A DNA stretch of 5,535 nucleotides from Proteobacteria bacterium SPGG2 (GCA_001643475.1 LXTK01000133.1:1-5535), one strand, 5' to 3'. Shown: positions 1 to 5,535, numbered from the stretch's first letter. A program made the numbers and translations. The notes: generated from the sequence alone by a model not told the origin.

Positions 1-303
1 GAATATGATCTCTCGAGTAGTTCGAGCATTAATGAACTGCCGCACCTTTTCGCGCGTCGCTTCGAATGCTTTGGTCGAGCGTTCGGCCAACGCGTGCACG
101 CCTCGGTGGACGTTTGCGTAATCGTGTGCATACAGTTGGCTTATCGTATCGATGACTACCTTTGGCTTCTGCGCCGATGCGCCGTTGTCGAGGTAGGCGA
201 GCGGTTTGCCTCGCACCTCCTGATGTAGCGCCGGGAAATCCTGCCGCACTTTCTCCACGTCAAATCCGTGAGCGGCGGTTACCCTTTGTTTTGCGATACT
301 CAT
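1..303 (-). CDS. sufS: Cysteine desulfurase SufS, N-terminal part (cut by the left edge)
   Basis: Only the first 101 residues are present; the frame stays open to base 1. SufS is a PLP-dependent (class V aminotransferase fold) enzyme that turns L-cysteine into alanine and leaves a persulfide sulfur for the SufBCD scaffold in the cytoplasm. The N-terminal family pattern is clear: DFPAL at 22-26, YLDNGASAQKP at 37-47 and YANVHRGVH at 62-70, then INA and EIIF near the cut. These match the start of E. coli SufS in order and spacing. The PLP lysine and the catalytic cysteine would lie outside the window, so activity cannot be judged. The ATG at 303 overlaps the sufD stop codon (ATGA). It has its own Shine-Dalgarno GAGGA at 310-314, six bases upstream, which fixes the start. 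It is the last visible gene of the operon. Confidence 0.93.
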   Translation of the reverse strand, partial: MSIAKQRVTAAHGFDVEKVRQDFPALHQEVRGKPLAYLDNGASAQKPKVVIDTISQLYAHDYANVHRGVHALAERSTKAFEATREKVRQFINARTTREIIF

Positions 304-1640
304 GTGAGTTCCTCAAACTGGCGGCCATGCAACAAGCGCGTAGCCAGCTTTTCTTCCACGTAGGTTCTAATTGGTTTGATACCAATTCGGCGCACCACGT
401 CGCCTAAGAACGCATACGTGAGGACACTGCGCGCATCTTGCTCGGCGATACCCCGGGACCGCAGATAATATATGGCGGCTTGGTCGAGCTGGCCGACGGT
501 AGCCCCATGGGCACACTTCACATCATCGGCATAGATCTCCAGCTGTGGCTTGGTATCGACTTCGGCATCACGCGACAGGAGTAGATTTTTGTTCTCCAGC
601 TGCGCATCGGTATGTTGGGCGTCTTGGCGAACGACGATGCGACCGTTAAAAACGGCGCGGGCGCGCCCGTCCAGCACCCCCCTGTAAAATTCACGACTCG
701 TGCAACGCGGCTGCGCATGGTCAATGTCGGTATGATTATCGACGTGTTGACGACCGGTCACCAAGTAAAGGCCGTTGAGGACACACTCGCCGCCTTCAGC
801 CGCAAAGGATGCCTGGATGTCGTTGCGCACCAGCGCACCGCCAAGCGTAATGTTATGGGAGGTGAAACGACTATTCGCCTGTTGCTGGATATAAAGCCCG
901 CCAATATGAAAGGCCTTCAAGCTCTCTTGTCCCACCTTGTAATGCTCGATGGCACAATTCTCATCTGCGACTACCTCGGTCACCGCATTGGTGAGATAGC
1001 GCGTCTCCGCCAACGAGATGTAACTTTCAATGATCGTTACCTGGCTATTTTTTTCCACTACGATCAGATTGCGAGGCTGCACCAATGTTTCCTCGCCATC
1101 TCCCGTCGCTACAAACAAGACGTGAATAGGCGCCGGGACAATGATGTCTGCGGGCACGTGCACATAGGCGCCGTCACTTAGGAAGGCCGTGTTCAGTGCT
1201 GCAAATCCATATTTTTCAATGGTTGCGTACTGTCCTAGATGAGGCCTTAGTGCATCCGGGCGATTTGTTAAGGTCTGCGCTAAGCTGTCGACGCTGACGC
1301 CATCTGGTAATGTGCCTAGAGATGTAAGCGCTTGCGAGTAATGTCCGTTGACGAAGACCAGTTTATGACATAGCAAATCGCGGAATAGAAAGTTATCCAA
1401 CTGTTCGTGTCCGACGCCGTTGAGTCCCTTGTCGGGCAACTTGAATACACTCTTTTGGATCGGTGCGACATTCGTATATTTCCAATCCTCATCACGACGC
1501 GTGGGGAAACCCTGTTCCACGAAACGCGCTAGCGCTTTCTCTCGCACCTGTTGGATCCAAGCCTCGCCATTCCCCGGGAGGTCTTTGCTTGCATGCGCAA
1601 ACATATCGACATAGGCGTTGATTTGGGCGATATCGCTCAT
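300..1640 (-). CDS. sufD: Fe-S cluster assembly scaffold subunit SufD
   Basis: A 446-residue protein, slightly longer than E. coli SufD (about 423). SufD is a beta-helix protein that pairs with SufB and binds SufC to form the SufBC2D scaffold for nascent iron-sulfur clusters. Visible landmarks are TRRDEDWKYT at 47-56, typical of SufD N-termini, and YADDVKCAHGATVGQLD at 370-386. Cys376 and His378 there correspond to E. coli Cys358 and His360, the latter implicated in cluster assembly at the SufB-SufD interface. The frame is open further, to an ATG at 1739, but that start would lie 80 bases inside sufC and add a non-family leader. The ATG at 1640, 19 bases after the sufC stop, gives the usual beginning. 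No Shine-Dalgarno is visible before it, so translation probably depends on coupling to sufC. Its stop overlaps the sufS start. Confidence 0.95.
   Translation of the reverse strand: MSDIAQINAYVDMFAHASKDLPGNGEAWIQQVREKALARFVEQGFPTRRDEDWKYTNVAPIQKSVFKLPDKGLNGVGHEQLDNFLFRDLLCHKLVFVNGHYSQALTSLGTLPDGVSVDSLAQTLTNRPDALRPHLGQYATIEKYGFAALNTAFLSDGAYVHVPADIIVPAPIHVLFVATGDGEETLVQPRNLIVVEKNSQVTIIESYISLAETRYLTNAVTEVVADENCAIEHYKVGQESLKAFHIGGLYIQQQANSRFTSHNITLGGALVRNDIQASFAAEGGECVLNGLYLVTGRQHVDNHTDIDHAQPRCTSREFYRGVLDGRARAVFNGRIVVRQDAQHTDAQLENKNLLLSRDAEVDTKPQLEIYADDVKCAHGATVGQLDQAAIYYLRSRGIAEQDARSVLTYAFLGDVVRRIGIKPIRTYVEEKLATRLLHGRQFEELT
310..314 (-). promoter_or_regulatory. Ribosome binding site of sufS inside the end of sufD
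   Basis: GAGGA lies six bases before the sufS ATG, within the last sufD codons. Together with the ATGA overlap it suggests that sufS is translated both by coupling to sufD and from its own site. Confidence 0.65.
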
Positions 1641-1659
1641 GGAAGTGCGTCTGAAGAAC

Positions 1660-2421
1660 TTAAGCGGTATGGGCGCTGGGTTGCTCCTTGAGCCAGCTGT
1701 AACCATGCCGCTCAAGTTCGTGCGCCAGTGTCTTGTCACCAGATTTTACGATGCGACCCTCAGCCAGCACGTGAATATGATCAGGGACGACATAGTTGAG
1801 GAGGCGTTGATAGTGGGTGACTAGAATCATGGCACGACTCGGATCGCGCAATGCATTGATGCCGTCCGCCACTGTCTTGAGGGCATCGATGTCTAAGCCA
1901 GAGTCGGTTTCATCCAAAATAGCGAGCTTTGGCTCCAACACTGCCATTTGTAGAATCTCGTTGCGTTTCTTTTCGCCACCTGAAAATCCTTCGTTTACGG
2001 AACGGTACAGAAGCTCTTCATTCATGTTGACTAGCTTCAACTTTTCCTTTACGAGAGTGAGAAAATCGATAGCATCAAGCTGATCCAAACCTTGCTCTTT
2101 GCGCACGGCGTTAACGGCGGCCTTGAGTAAGTAGATATTGCTTACCCCCGGAATTTCGACGGGATACTGAAACGCCAGGAAGATGCCCTCGCGAGCCCGC
2201 TGCTCAGGTGCCATATCAAGTAGATTCTTGCCGTTGTAGGTAATTTCGCCGGCGATCACTTCATAGCCGTCGCGACCGGCCAGTACATGCGCGAGCGTGC
2301 TTTTGCCCGATGCGTTGGGGCCCATGATGGCGTGAACTTCGCCTGCCTTTACATCGAGATTGATACCATGAAGAATCGATTTTCCGGCAACATCTACCTT
2401 CAGATTATTGATGGACAGCAT
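1660..2421 (-). CDS. sufC: Fe-S cluster assembly ATPase SufC
   Basis: A 253-residue ABC-type ATPase of the SUF system. It is not a transporter: it binds SufB and SufD, dimerises on ATP binding, and drives the shape change that opens the scaffold interface for cluster building. All nucleotide-binding motifs are present: Walker A GPNASGKST at 34-42 with Lys40, Q-loop Gln85 in FQYPVEIPGVSN, signature FSGGEKKRNE at 146-155, Walker B ILDETDSGLD at 168-177 with Glu171, and H-loop His203 in THYQR. Lys40, Glu171 and His203 fall at the same numbers as in E. coli SufC. Walker A has Ala37 where E. coli has Gly, which the general GxxxxGK[ST] pattern allows. The start has a good ribosome site and follows sufB by 16 bases. 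Confidence 0.97.
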   Translation of the reverse strand: MLSINNLKVDVAGKSILHGINLDVKAGEVHAIMGPNASGKSTLAHVLAGRDGYEVIAGEITYNGKNLLDMAPEQRAREGIFLAFQYPVEIPGVSNIYLLKAAVNAVRKEQGLDQLDAIDFLTLVKEKLKLVNMNEELLYRSVNEGFSGGEKKRNEILQMAVLEPKLAILDETDSGLDIDALKTVADGINALRDPSRAMILVTHYQRLLNYVVPDHIHVLAEGRIVKSGDKTLAHELERHGYSWLKEQPSAHTA

Positions 2422-2426
2422 GTGAT

Positions 2427-2432
2427 TCCTTT
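2427..2432 (-). promoter_or_regulatory. Ribosome binding site of sufC
   Basis: AAAGGA sits five bases before the sufC ATG in the 16-base sufB-sufC gap. It supports the ATG at 2421 as the start. Confidence 0.7.
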
Positions 2433-2437
2433 CGCTT

Positions 2438-3886
2438 CTAACCCACCGCGCCTTCGAGGCTGATCCCTAGTAGCTTTTGTGCCTCAACCGCAAACTCCAT
2501 CGGTAGTTCCTTGAAGACCTCCTTACAAAAACCGTTCACGATCATAGAGATCGCATCCTCAGCGGAGAGGCCTCGTTGCAGACAGTAAAACAATTGATCT
2601 TCACTGATTTTTGATGTCGTTGCCTCGTGCTCGACCTGCGCGGTCGGGTTCTTGACCTCTATATAGGGAAAGGTATGGGCACCGCATTTGTCGCCCATCA
2701 ATAATGAGTCACACTGCGTGTAATTTCGGGCATTTTCCGCGCCCTTCAATACCTTAACAAGTCCACGATACGAATTCTGGCCACGACCGGCCGCGATACC
2801 CTTAGAAAGGATCGTGCTCCGCGTATTCTTGCCGATATGGATCATCTTTGTGCCCGTGTCGGCTTGTTGGCGATTATTGGTCAGCGCCACTGAGTAGAAT
2901 TCGCCTATGGTATCGTCTGCCTCCAGCAGCACGCTTGGATATTTCCAAGTAATAGCCGATCCGGTTTCTACTTGCGTCCACGATATCTTGGCCTTTTCAC
3001 CCCGGCAGGCGCCACGTTTAGTCACAAAGTTATAGATACCACCGCGACCCTCCGCATCACCGGGATACCAATTTTGTACTGTCGAGTATTTGATCTGCGC
3101 GTCCTTTAGCGCTATGAGCTCGACGACGGCGGCATGCAGTTGATTCTCATCCCGCATCGGTGCGGTACAGCCTTCCAAGTAGCTTACATATGAACCCTCG
3201 TCCGCGATGATCAGCGTACGTTCGAACTGTCCCGTATTTGCGGCATTAATCCGAAAGTACGTTGAAAGCTCCATGGGACAGCGCACCCCTTTGGGTATAT
3301 ACACAAACGAACCATCGCTAAACACGGCCGAGTTCAAACTGGCGAAAAAATTGTCAGTGTGAGGGACAACTGAACCCAAGTACTGGCGCACCAGCTCGGG
3401 GTGTTCCTGCACCGCTTCGGAGAACGAGCAGAAGATGACCCCCTGTTCTGCCAATGTTTCCTTAAAAGTTGTGGCGACAGAGACGCTGTCGAAGACAGCG
3501 TCGACGGCGACACCGGCGAGCATCTTTTGCTCTTCGAGCGGGATACCTAGCTTCTCATAGGTCTCTAGTAGCTTTGGGTCTACTTCGTCGAGGTTTTTAG
3601 GCCTGTCTTTGTCAGATTTCGGCGCCGAGTAATAAATAATGGCTTGATAGTCGATCGGTGTGTGGTGCACATGTGCCCAGTTCGGTTCCTGCATGGTGAG
3701 CCAGTGTCGATATGCCTTGAGGCGCCACTCGAGCATGAACTCGGGCTCATTTTTTTTCTGGGAGATAGTCCTGATGACGTCTTCGTTCAGTCCGGGCGGT
3801 ATCGCGTCGGCCTCGATGTCGGTGACGAACCCAGCTTTGTATTCCCGGTTAATCAGGCTATCAATGTCGTGTTGTGCGGTTGACAT
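2438..3886 (-). CDS. sufB: Fe-S cluster assembly scaffold subunit SufB
   Basis: A 482-residue protein, close to E. coli SufB (495). SufB is the main scaffold subunit of SufBC2D: it accepts sulfur and iron and holds the new cluster. The C-terminal core is very well conserved: NYTQCDSLLMGDKCGAHTFP (388-407), the EHEATTS motif (419-425) and FYCLQRGLSAEDAISMIVNG (433-452). By alignment from the C-terminus, Cys392 corresponds to E. coli Cys405 and Glu419/His420/Glu421 to 432-434, residues tied to cluster assembly. Arg212, Asn214 and Cys240 align with E. coli Arg226, Asn228 and Cys254, tied to sulfur transfer. The start at 3886 is supported by a strong AAGGAG seven bases upstream. Codons 44-46 form a run of eight A (T run at 3750-3757 on the plus strand). 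It follows iscR after 116 bases, the only sizeable gap in the operon. Confidence 0.97.
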   Translation of the reverse strand: MSTAQHDIDSLINREYKAGFVTDIEADAIPPGLNEDVIRTISQKKNEPEFMLEWRLKAYRHWLTMQEPNWAHVHHTPIDYQAIIYYSAPKSDKDRPKNLDEVDPKLLETYEKLGIPLEEQKMLAGVAVDAVFDSVSVATTFKETLAEQGVIFCSFSEAVQEHPELVRQYLGSVVPHTDNFFASLNSAVFSDGSFVYIPKGVRCPMELSTYFRINAANTGQFERTLIIADEGSYVSYLEGCTAPMRDENQLHAAVVELIALKDAQIKYSTVQNWYPGDAEGRGGIYNFVTKRGACRGEKAKISWTQVETGSAITWKYPSVLLEADDTIGEFYSVALTNNRQQADTGTKMIHIGKNTRSTILSKGIAAGRGQNSYRGLVKVLKGAENARNYTQCDSLLMGDKCGAHTFPYIEVKNPTAQVEHEATTSKISEDQLFYCLQRGLSAEDAISMIVNGFCKEVFKELPMEFAVEAQKLLGISLEGAVG

Positions 3887-3893
3887 CCATACT

Positions 3894-3899
3894 CTCCTT
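3894..3899 (-). promoter_or_regulatory. Ribosome binding site of sufB
   Basis: AAGGAG is seven bases from the ATG at 3886. A second ATG four bases further upstream (3890) would be only three bases from this site and closes after nine codons, so 3886 is the start. Confidence 0.8.
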
Positions 3900-3928
3900 A
3901 ATCATTTCACTCGATGCCGTATCCAGGC

Positions 3929-3965
3929 CGCATCCGGGGTTTACCCCAAGTGGAGGCCGGATGCG
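3929..3965 (-). other. Hairpin in the iscR-sufB leader
   Basis: Arms 3957-3965 (CGCATCCGG in the transcript) and 3929-3937 (CCGGATGCG) form a perfect 9-bp, mostly G-C stem around a 19-base loop. Inside the loop region GGGG and CCCC (3936-3947) could form a small competing stem. No U run follows, so it does not look like an intrinsic terminator. Possible roles, by inference, are an RNA-processing or stability element that uncouples iscR from suf levels, or simply a structured spacer. Confidence 0.5.
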
Positions 3966-4002
3966 TCATCGGTTATTTCGCCGCCGTTTGGAAGTGCTTC
4001 CT

Positions 4003-4476
4003 TCAGGCGACGGTCTTGGTCTTATTAAGTCCTCGCGGGCGCCGGGCCTCCTGGCGTTCGGCGACCTTGCGCACCGTTGGCCATTCCACTATTTGGCCTA
4101 GGTTGATGCCCTCGAGAAATTCATAAAGCTGATTACTTAGATCAACCCAGAGCTCATGCGTTAGACACTTTTCACCATCTTGGCAATTTTCCCTACCAGC
4201 ACAACGTGTCATGTCGATCTGCTCGTCGACGGCGGCAATGATCTGGGCGATGGTGATGTTCTCGGCAGGATGCGCTAAGCGATAGCCCCCACCGGGTCCG
4301 CGCATCCCTTCCACGAGTTCGTTTTTTCGTAGGCGCGCAAAGAGCTGCTCTAAGTACGATACCGAAATTCCCTGGGATTGCGCGATGTCGGTGAGGGCAA
4401 CCGGCCCGTCCTTATCATGCAGCGCTAGGTCGATCAATGCGGTCACCGCATAGCGGCCTTTAGTCGATAGTCTCAT
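4003..4476 (-). CDS. iscR: Iron-sulfur cluster-sensing transcription regulator IscR (Rrf2 family)
   Basis: A 157-residue Rrf2-family DNA-binding protein. IscR binds a [2Fe-2S] cluster; the holo form represses promoters with type 1 boxes, while apo- and holo-IscR both act on type 2 boxes. Seen here: the winged helix-turn-helix at about 1-65, with TKGRYAVTALIDLAL at the start and ISVSYLEQLFARLRK (37-51) as recognition region, including Glu43, the residue that in E. coli discriminates between site types. The wing is RGPGGGYRL (59-67). The cluster ligands Cys92, Cys98, Cys104 and His107 are at exactly the E. coli positions. This favours IscR over the related SUF regulator of the same family. The C-terminus ends in a basic tail. 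Upstream are a sigma-70 promoter and two type 1-like boxes, which fits negative autoregulation. A weak ribosome site (GGCGAG, seven bases from the ATG) precedes it. It is the first gene of the operon. Confidence 0.95.
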   Translation of the reverse strand: MRLSTKGRYAVTALIDLALHDKDGPVALTDIAQSQGISVSYLEQLFARLRKNELVEGMRGPGGGYRLAHPAENITIAQIIAAVDEQIDMTRCAGRENCQDGEKCLTHELWVDLSNQLYEFLEGINLGQIVEWPTVRKVAERQEARRPRGLNKTKTVA

Positions 4477-4503
4477 CGCTAATCTCGCCCCTGTTAGGGC
4501 CTA

Positions 4504-4525
4504 AATCCTGAGTAATTGAGTCGGA
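4504..4525 (-). promoter_or_regulatory. Second, weaker IscR type 1-like box over the transcription start
   Basis: On the minus strand the core GACT-CAATT-ACTC followed by AGG matches about 17 of 22 core positions of the type 1 pattern (half sites SYYGACT and AGTCRRSTAT around RWWWY, consensus from memory). Its centre is 33 bp, about three helix turns, from the stronger upstream box, so both would face the same side of the DNA. It covers the predicted start site near 4522, a position suited to repression. Tandem boxes are also known at the E. coli iscR promoter. Confidence 0.45.
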
Positions 4526-4528
4526 AAA

Positions 4529-4557
4529 AGTGTACAATAACCTACTAAATTAGTCAA
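4529..4557 (-). promoter_or_regulatory. Sigma-70 promoter of the iscR-suf operon
   Basis: The -35 element TTGACT (4552-4557) and the -10 element TACACT (4529-4534) are separated by exactly 17 bases. Transcription would start near 4522, leaving a leader of about 45 bases before iscR. The -35 and spacer are covered by an IscR box, so bound IscR would block RNA polymerase. Confidence 0.75.
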
Positions 4558-4561
4558 GATT
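4537..4561 (-). promoter_or_regulatory. IscR type 1 operator
   Basis: The minus-strand core CTTGACTAATTTAGTAGG followed by TTAT matches about 20 of 22 positions of the type 1 pattern SYYGACT-RWWWY-AGTCRRSTAT (recalled consensus); with the three outer positions it is about 21 of 25. The two core mismatches are in the right half site (A for C, T for S). The box overlaps the -35 element and spacer. With a full set of cluster ligands in the adjacent IscR, this strongly suggests repression by holo-IscR. Confidence 0.72.
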
Positions 4562-4571
4562 AAGCGCCAGA

Positions 4572-4590
4572 ATAGGCTAGACCTATAGCC
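4572..4590. repeat. Small overlapping inverted repeats in the divergent control region
   Basis: ATAGG (4572-4576) faces CCTAT (4582-4586), and in a second register GGCTA (4575-4579) faces TAGCC (4586-4590). They lie between the iscR promoter and the sigma-factor gene. They could be an operator or part of a promoter for the rightward genes; TATAGC at 4584-4589 resembles a -10 element, but only a poor -35 (TTAAGC, 18 bases upstream) goes with it. Chance is also plausible. Confidence 0.2.
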
Positions 4591-4657
4591 CCGCGCTGCA
4601 GCACAGTCACTTATTGCGCGAGACAATGGCGGCCCGCTGTGACCATAGGGCGTGTTC

Positions 4658-4679
4658 AGTCAAATACTCTCCTTTGACT
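4658..4679. repeat. Perfect inverted repeat directly before the sigma-factor ATG
   Basis: AGTCAAA (4658-4664) and TTTGACT (4673-4679) form a perfect 7-bp inverted repeat with an 8-base centre, ending one base before the ATG at 4680. It may be an operator or, if transcribed, a hairpin next to the start codon. No Shine-Dalgarno lies in it; the loop (TACTCTCC) is pyrimidine-rich. Confidence 0.4.
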
Positions 4680-5249
4680 ATGGAATTTCACGGAAAATGT
4701 AAGCAAAACACGGCTTTCCCGGTCTCTAACCGTGTGGGCAGTAAACAGACGCGGTTTGAGGCGCTGGTGTATGTGCTATCGGCGGACCTTTATCGCTACG
4801 CCTTTTGGCTCTGCCGTGATAGAGGCCACGCCGAAGAACTGGTCCAGGAAACGTTCCTGCGTGCCTGGCGTTCCTTGGACGCATTGCGTGACGACAAGGC
4901 GGCCAAGGGATGGTTAATCACCATTCTGCGGAGGGAGCACGCCCGTTGGTACGAACGCTATCGACCGGAAATAGAGCATGGGTTAGAGCCTGACGACCTC
5001 GCCGGCAAATCTGACAGCGTGCCAGCCGAAGCCCTTGCGGTGCGCCGAACCATCGCCGATCTCGGTGCGGACTACCGCGAACCCTTGCTATTGCAGGTCT
5101 TGGGTGGCTACACCTGTGAGGAGATTGCCAACTTTTTAGGGCTTTCCAAGGGTGCAGTTATGACACGCTTGTTTCGTGCCCGACAGAAGCTGCGCTCGGC
5201 TTTGGAAAGTGAGAACGACGCTACGGTGAATCATCAATCGCAACTATGA
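4680..5249 (+). CDS. ECF-family RNA polymerase sigma factor
   Basis: A 189-residue protein from the ATG at 4680, a normal size for extracytoplasmic-function sigma factors, which direct RNA polymerase to a small stress regulon. Region 2 spans about 25-95: FEALVYVLSADLYRYAFWLC, then the hallmark EELVQETFLRAWRSLDAL (52-69) and the WLITILRREHARW stretch (78-90). Region 4 spans about 120-175, with a helix-turn-helix at about 144-167 (YTCEEIANFLGLSKGAVMTRLFRARQ). There is no region 1 or 3. The start is uncertain: the frame extends to an ATG at 4626 and a TTG at 4614, a GTG at 4734 is also possible, and none has a clear ribosome site. Homology begins around residue 25, so it does not decide. The stop overlaps the next gene's ATG, as in many sigma/anti-sigma pairs. 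It is transcribed away from the iscR-suf operon. Confidence 0.88.
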   Translation: MEFHGKCKQNTAFPVSNRVGSKQTRFEALVYVLSADLYRYAFWLCRDRGHAEELVQETFLRAWRSLDALRDDKAAKGWLITILRREHARWYERYRPEIEHGLEPDDLAGKSDSVPAEALAVRRTIADLGADYREPLLLQVLGGYTCEEIANFLGLSKGAVMTRLFRARQKLRSALESENDATVNHQSQL

Positions 5250-5535
5250 ACTGTTTAGAGTTTCGTCGCATTTGTCTTGCTGAGCCTGGGAGCCAGGACA
5301 ATGATTATCTGCGCCACCAACAGGGGTGCCCGCGTTGCGCAGGGCATGCAGCAAATATCATCCGTGGCGACAAGCAGCTTGCACAGGCGTTGCGGATTGA
5401 TGTTCCTGATAACCTGGCTTCACGGATCATTTTACGACAGTCTATCTTTAGCGGCCGTGCTCAACGCAGAAAAGCCAGGCGTATGTATGCATTAGCCGCC
5501 GGCGTGTTGCTGGCAATCGGCTTGGCCGGTGGCTG
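5246..5535 (+). CDS. DUF3379-type membrane protein, probable anti-sigma factor (cut by the right edge)
   Basis: The ATG at 5246 sits in the overlap ATGA with the sigma-factor stop, and the frame is open for 96 codons to the window end. It begins MNCLEFRRICLAEP and resembles DUF3379 proteins, which I know as partners of ECF sigma genes in Gammaproteobacteria. His24, Cys28 and Cys31 form H-x3-C-x2-C, the core of the zinc-binding motif of ZAS-type anti-sigma factors. A basic stretch (about RAQRRKARR, 73-81) precedes a hydrophobic segment starting near residue 83 (YALAAGVLLAIGLAGG), probably a membrane anchor with the N-terminus in the cytoplasm where it can hold the sigma factor. No ribosome site is visible, so translation is likely coupled. 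The anti-sigma role is inferred from motif, topology and position. Confidence 0.8.
   Translation, partial: MNCLEFRRICLAEPGSQDNDYLRHQQGCPRCAGHAANIIRGDKQLAQALRIDVPDNLASRIILRQSIFSGRAQRRKARRMYALAAGVLLAIGLAGG

Noticed and set aside
34..42. Ala37 in the SufC Walker A motif (protein residues 34-42) as a possible defect
   Set aside because: The position is not fixed in the general Walker A pattern, and every catalytic residue (Lys40, Gln85, Glu171, His203) is intact.
612..1181. 189-codon open frame on the plus strand, antisense to sufD
   Set aside because: It lies wholly inside sufD in the opposite direction, has no recognisable domain or ribosome site, and sufD is unmistakable by homology.
1641..1739. 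Longer sufD beginning at the ATG at 1739
   Set aside because: It would overlap sufC by 80 bases and add 33 residues that do not look like SufD; the ATG at 1640 follows the sufC stop directly.
3907..3969. 20-codon open frame in the iscR-sufB leader (minus strand), spanning the hairpin
   Set aside because: It has no good ribosome site, no run of one regulatory codon and no family resemblance. A frame this short is expected by chance.
3990..4001. Palindrome GGAAG-TG-CTTCC just after the iscR stop, considered as a terminator
   Set aside because: The stem is only 5 bp, has no U run after it, and the sufB gene follows in the same operon.
3644..4126. Several plus-strand open frames across the sufB start and iscR end
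   Set aside because: They are antisense shadows of sufB and iscR; none has a domain, a ribosome site or a sensible start.
4614..4679. N-terminal extension of the sigma factor from the TTG at 4614 or the ATG at 4626
   Set aside because: Neither start has a ribosome site and the added residues resemble nothing in the family; the ATG at 4680 is preferred but not proven.
5277..5495. 72-codon open frame within the DUF3379 gene
   Set aside because: It is in another frame of the real gene, which starts at 5246 in the ATGA overlap and has clear family features.

Overview
The window is a compact piece of a proteobacterial chromosome, most likely gammaproteobacterial. IscR carries the three cysteines and one histidine at the same residue numbers as the E. 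coli protein. The Suf proteins align closely with E. coli SufB, SufC, SufD and SufS. The sigma factor is paired with a DUF3379 protein, a combination I associate with Gammaproteobacteria. I cannot name a genus. Coding density is high and I see no insertion sequence, tRNA, rRNA, CRISPR array or prophage gene.

Minus strand, positions 4557 down to 1: an iron-sulfur cluster assembly operon in the order iscR, sufB, sufC, sufD, sufS, with sufS cut by the left edge. It starts from a good sigma-70 promoter (TTGACT, 17 bases, TACACT) that is overlaid by a near-consensus IscR type 1 box. A second, weaker box lies 33 bp downstream over the likely transcription start. This points to feedback control: IscR carrying [2Fe-2S] shuts the operon off when clusters are plentiful. 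SufS takes sulfur from cysteine, SufB-SufC-SufD is the ATP-driven scaffold, and IscR senses the output. Unlike E. coli sufABCDSE, no sufA precedes sufB; any carrier or sulfur-transfer partner must lie beyond the left edge or elsewhere. Genes are tightly packed: 16 nt between sufB and sufC, 19 nt between sufC and sufD, and a 4-nt ATGA overlap between sufD and sufS. The exception is a 116-nt iscR-sufB gap that holds a 9-bp hairpin.

Plus strand, positions 4680 to 5535: a divergent two-gene unit. The first gene encodes an ECF-type sigma factor. The second overlaps it by ATGA and encodes a DUF3379-type membrane protein, probably its anti-sigma factor, with an N-terminal H-x3-C-x2-C motif and the start of a membrane segment before the right edge cuts it. 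The two units share a 203-nt divergent control region.

The window is mostly ordinary housekeeping and stress-response DNA, and I found no clear undescribed system. The points most worth checking are the tandem IscR boxes, the leader hairpin before sufB, the putative zinc-type anti-sigma protein, and a perfect inverted repeat directly against the sigma-factor start codon.
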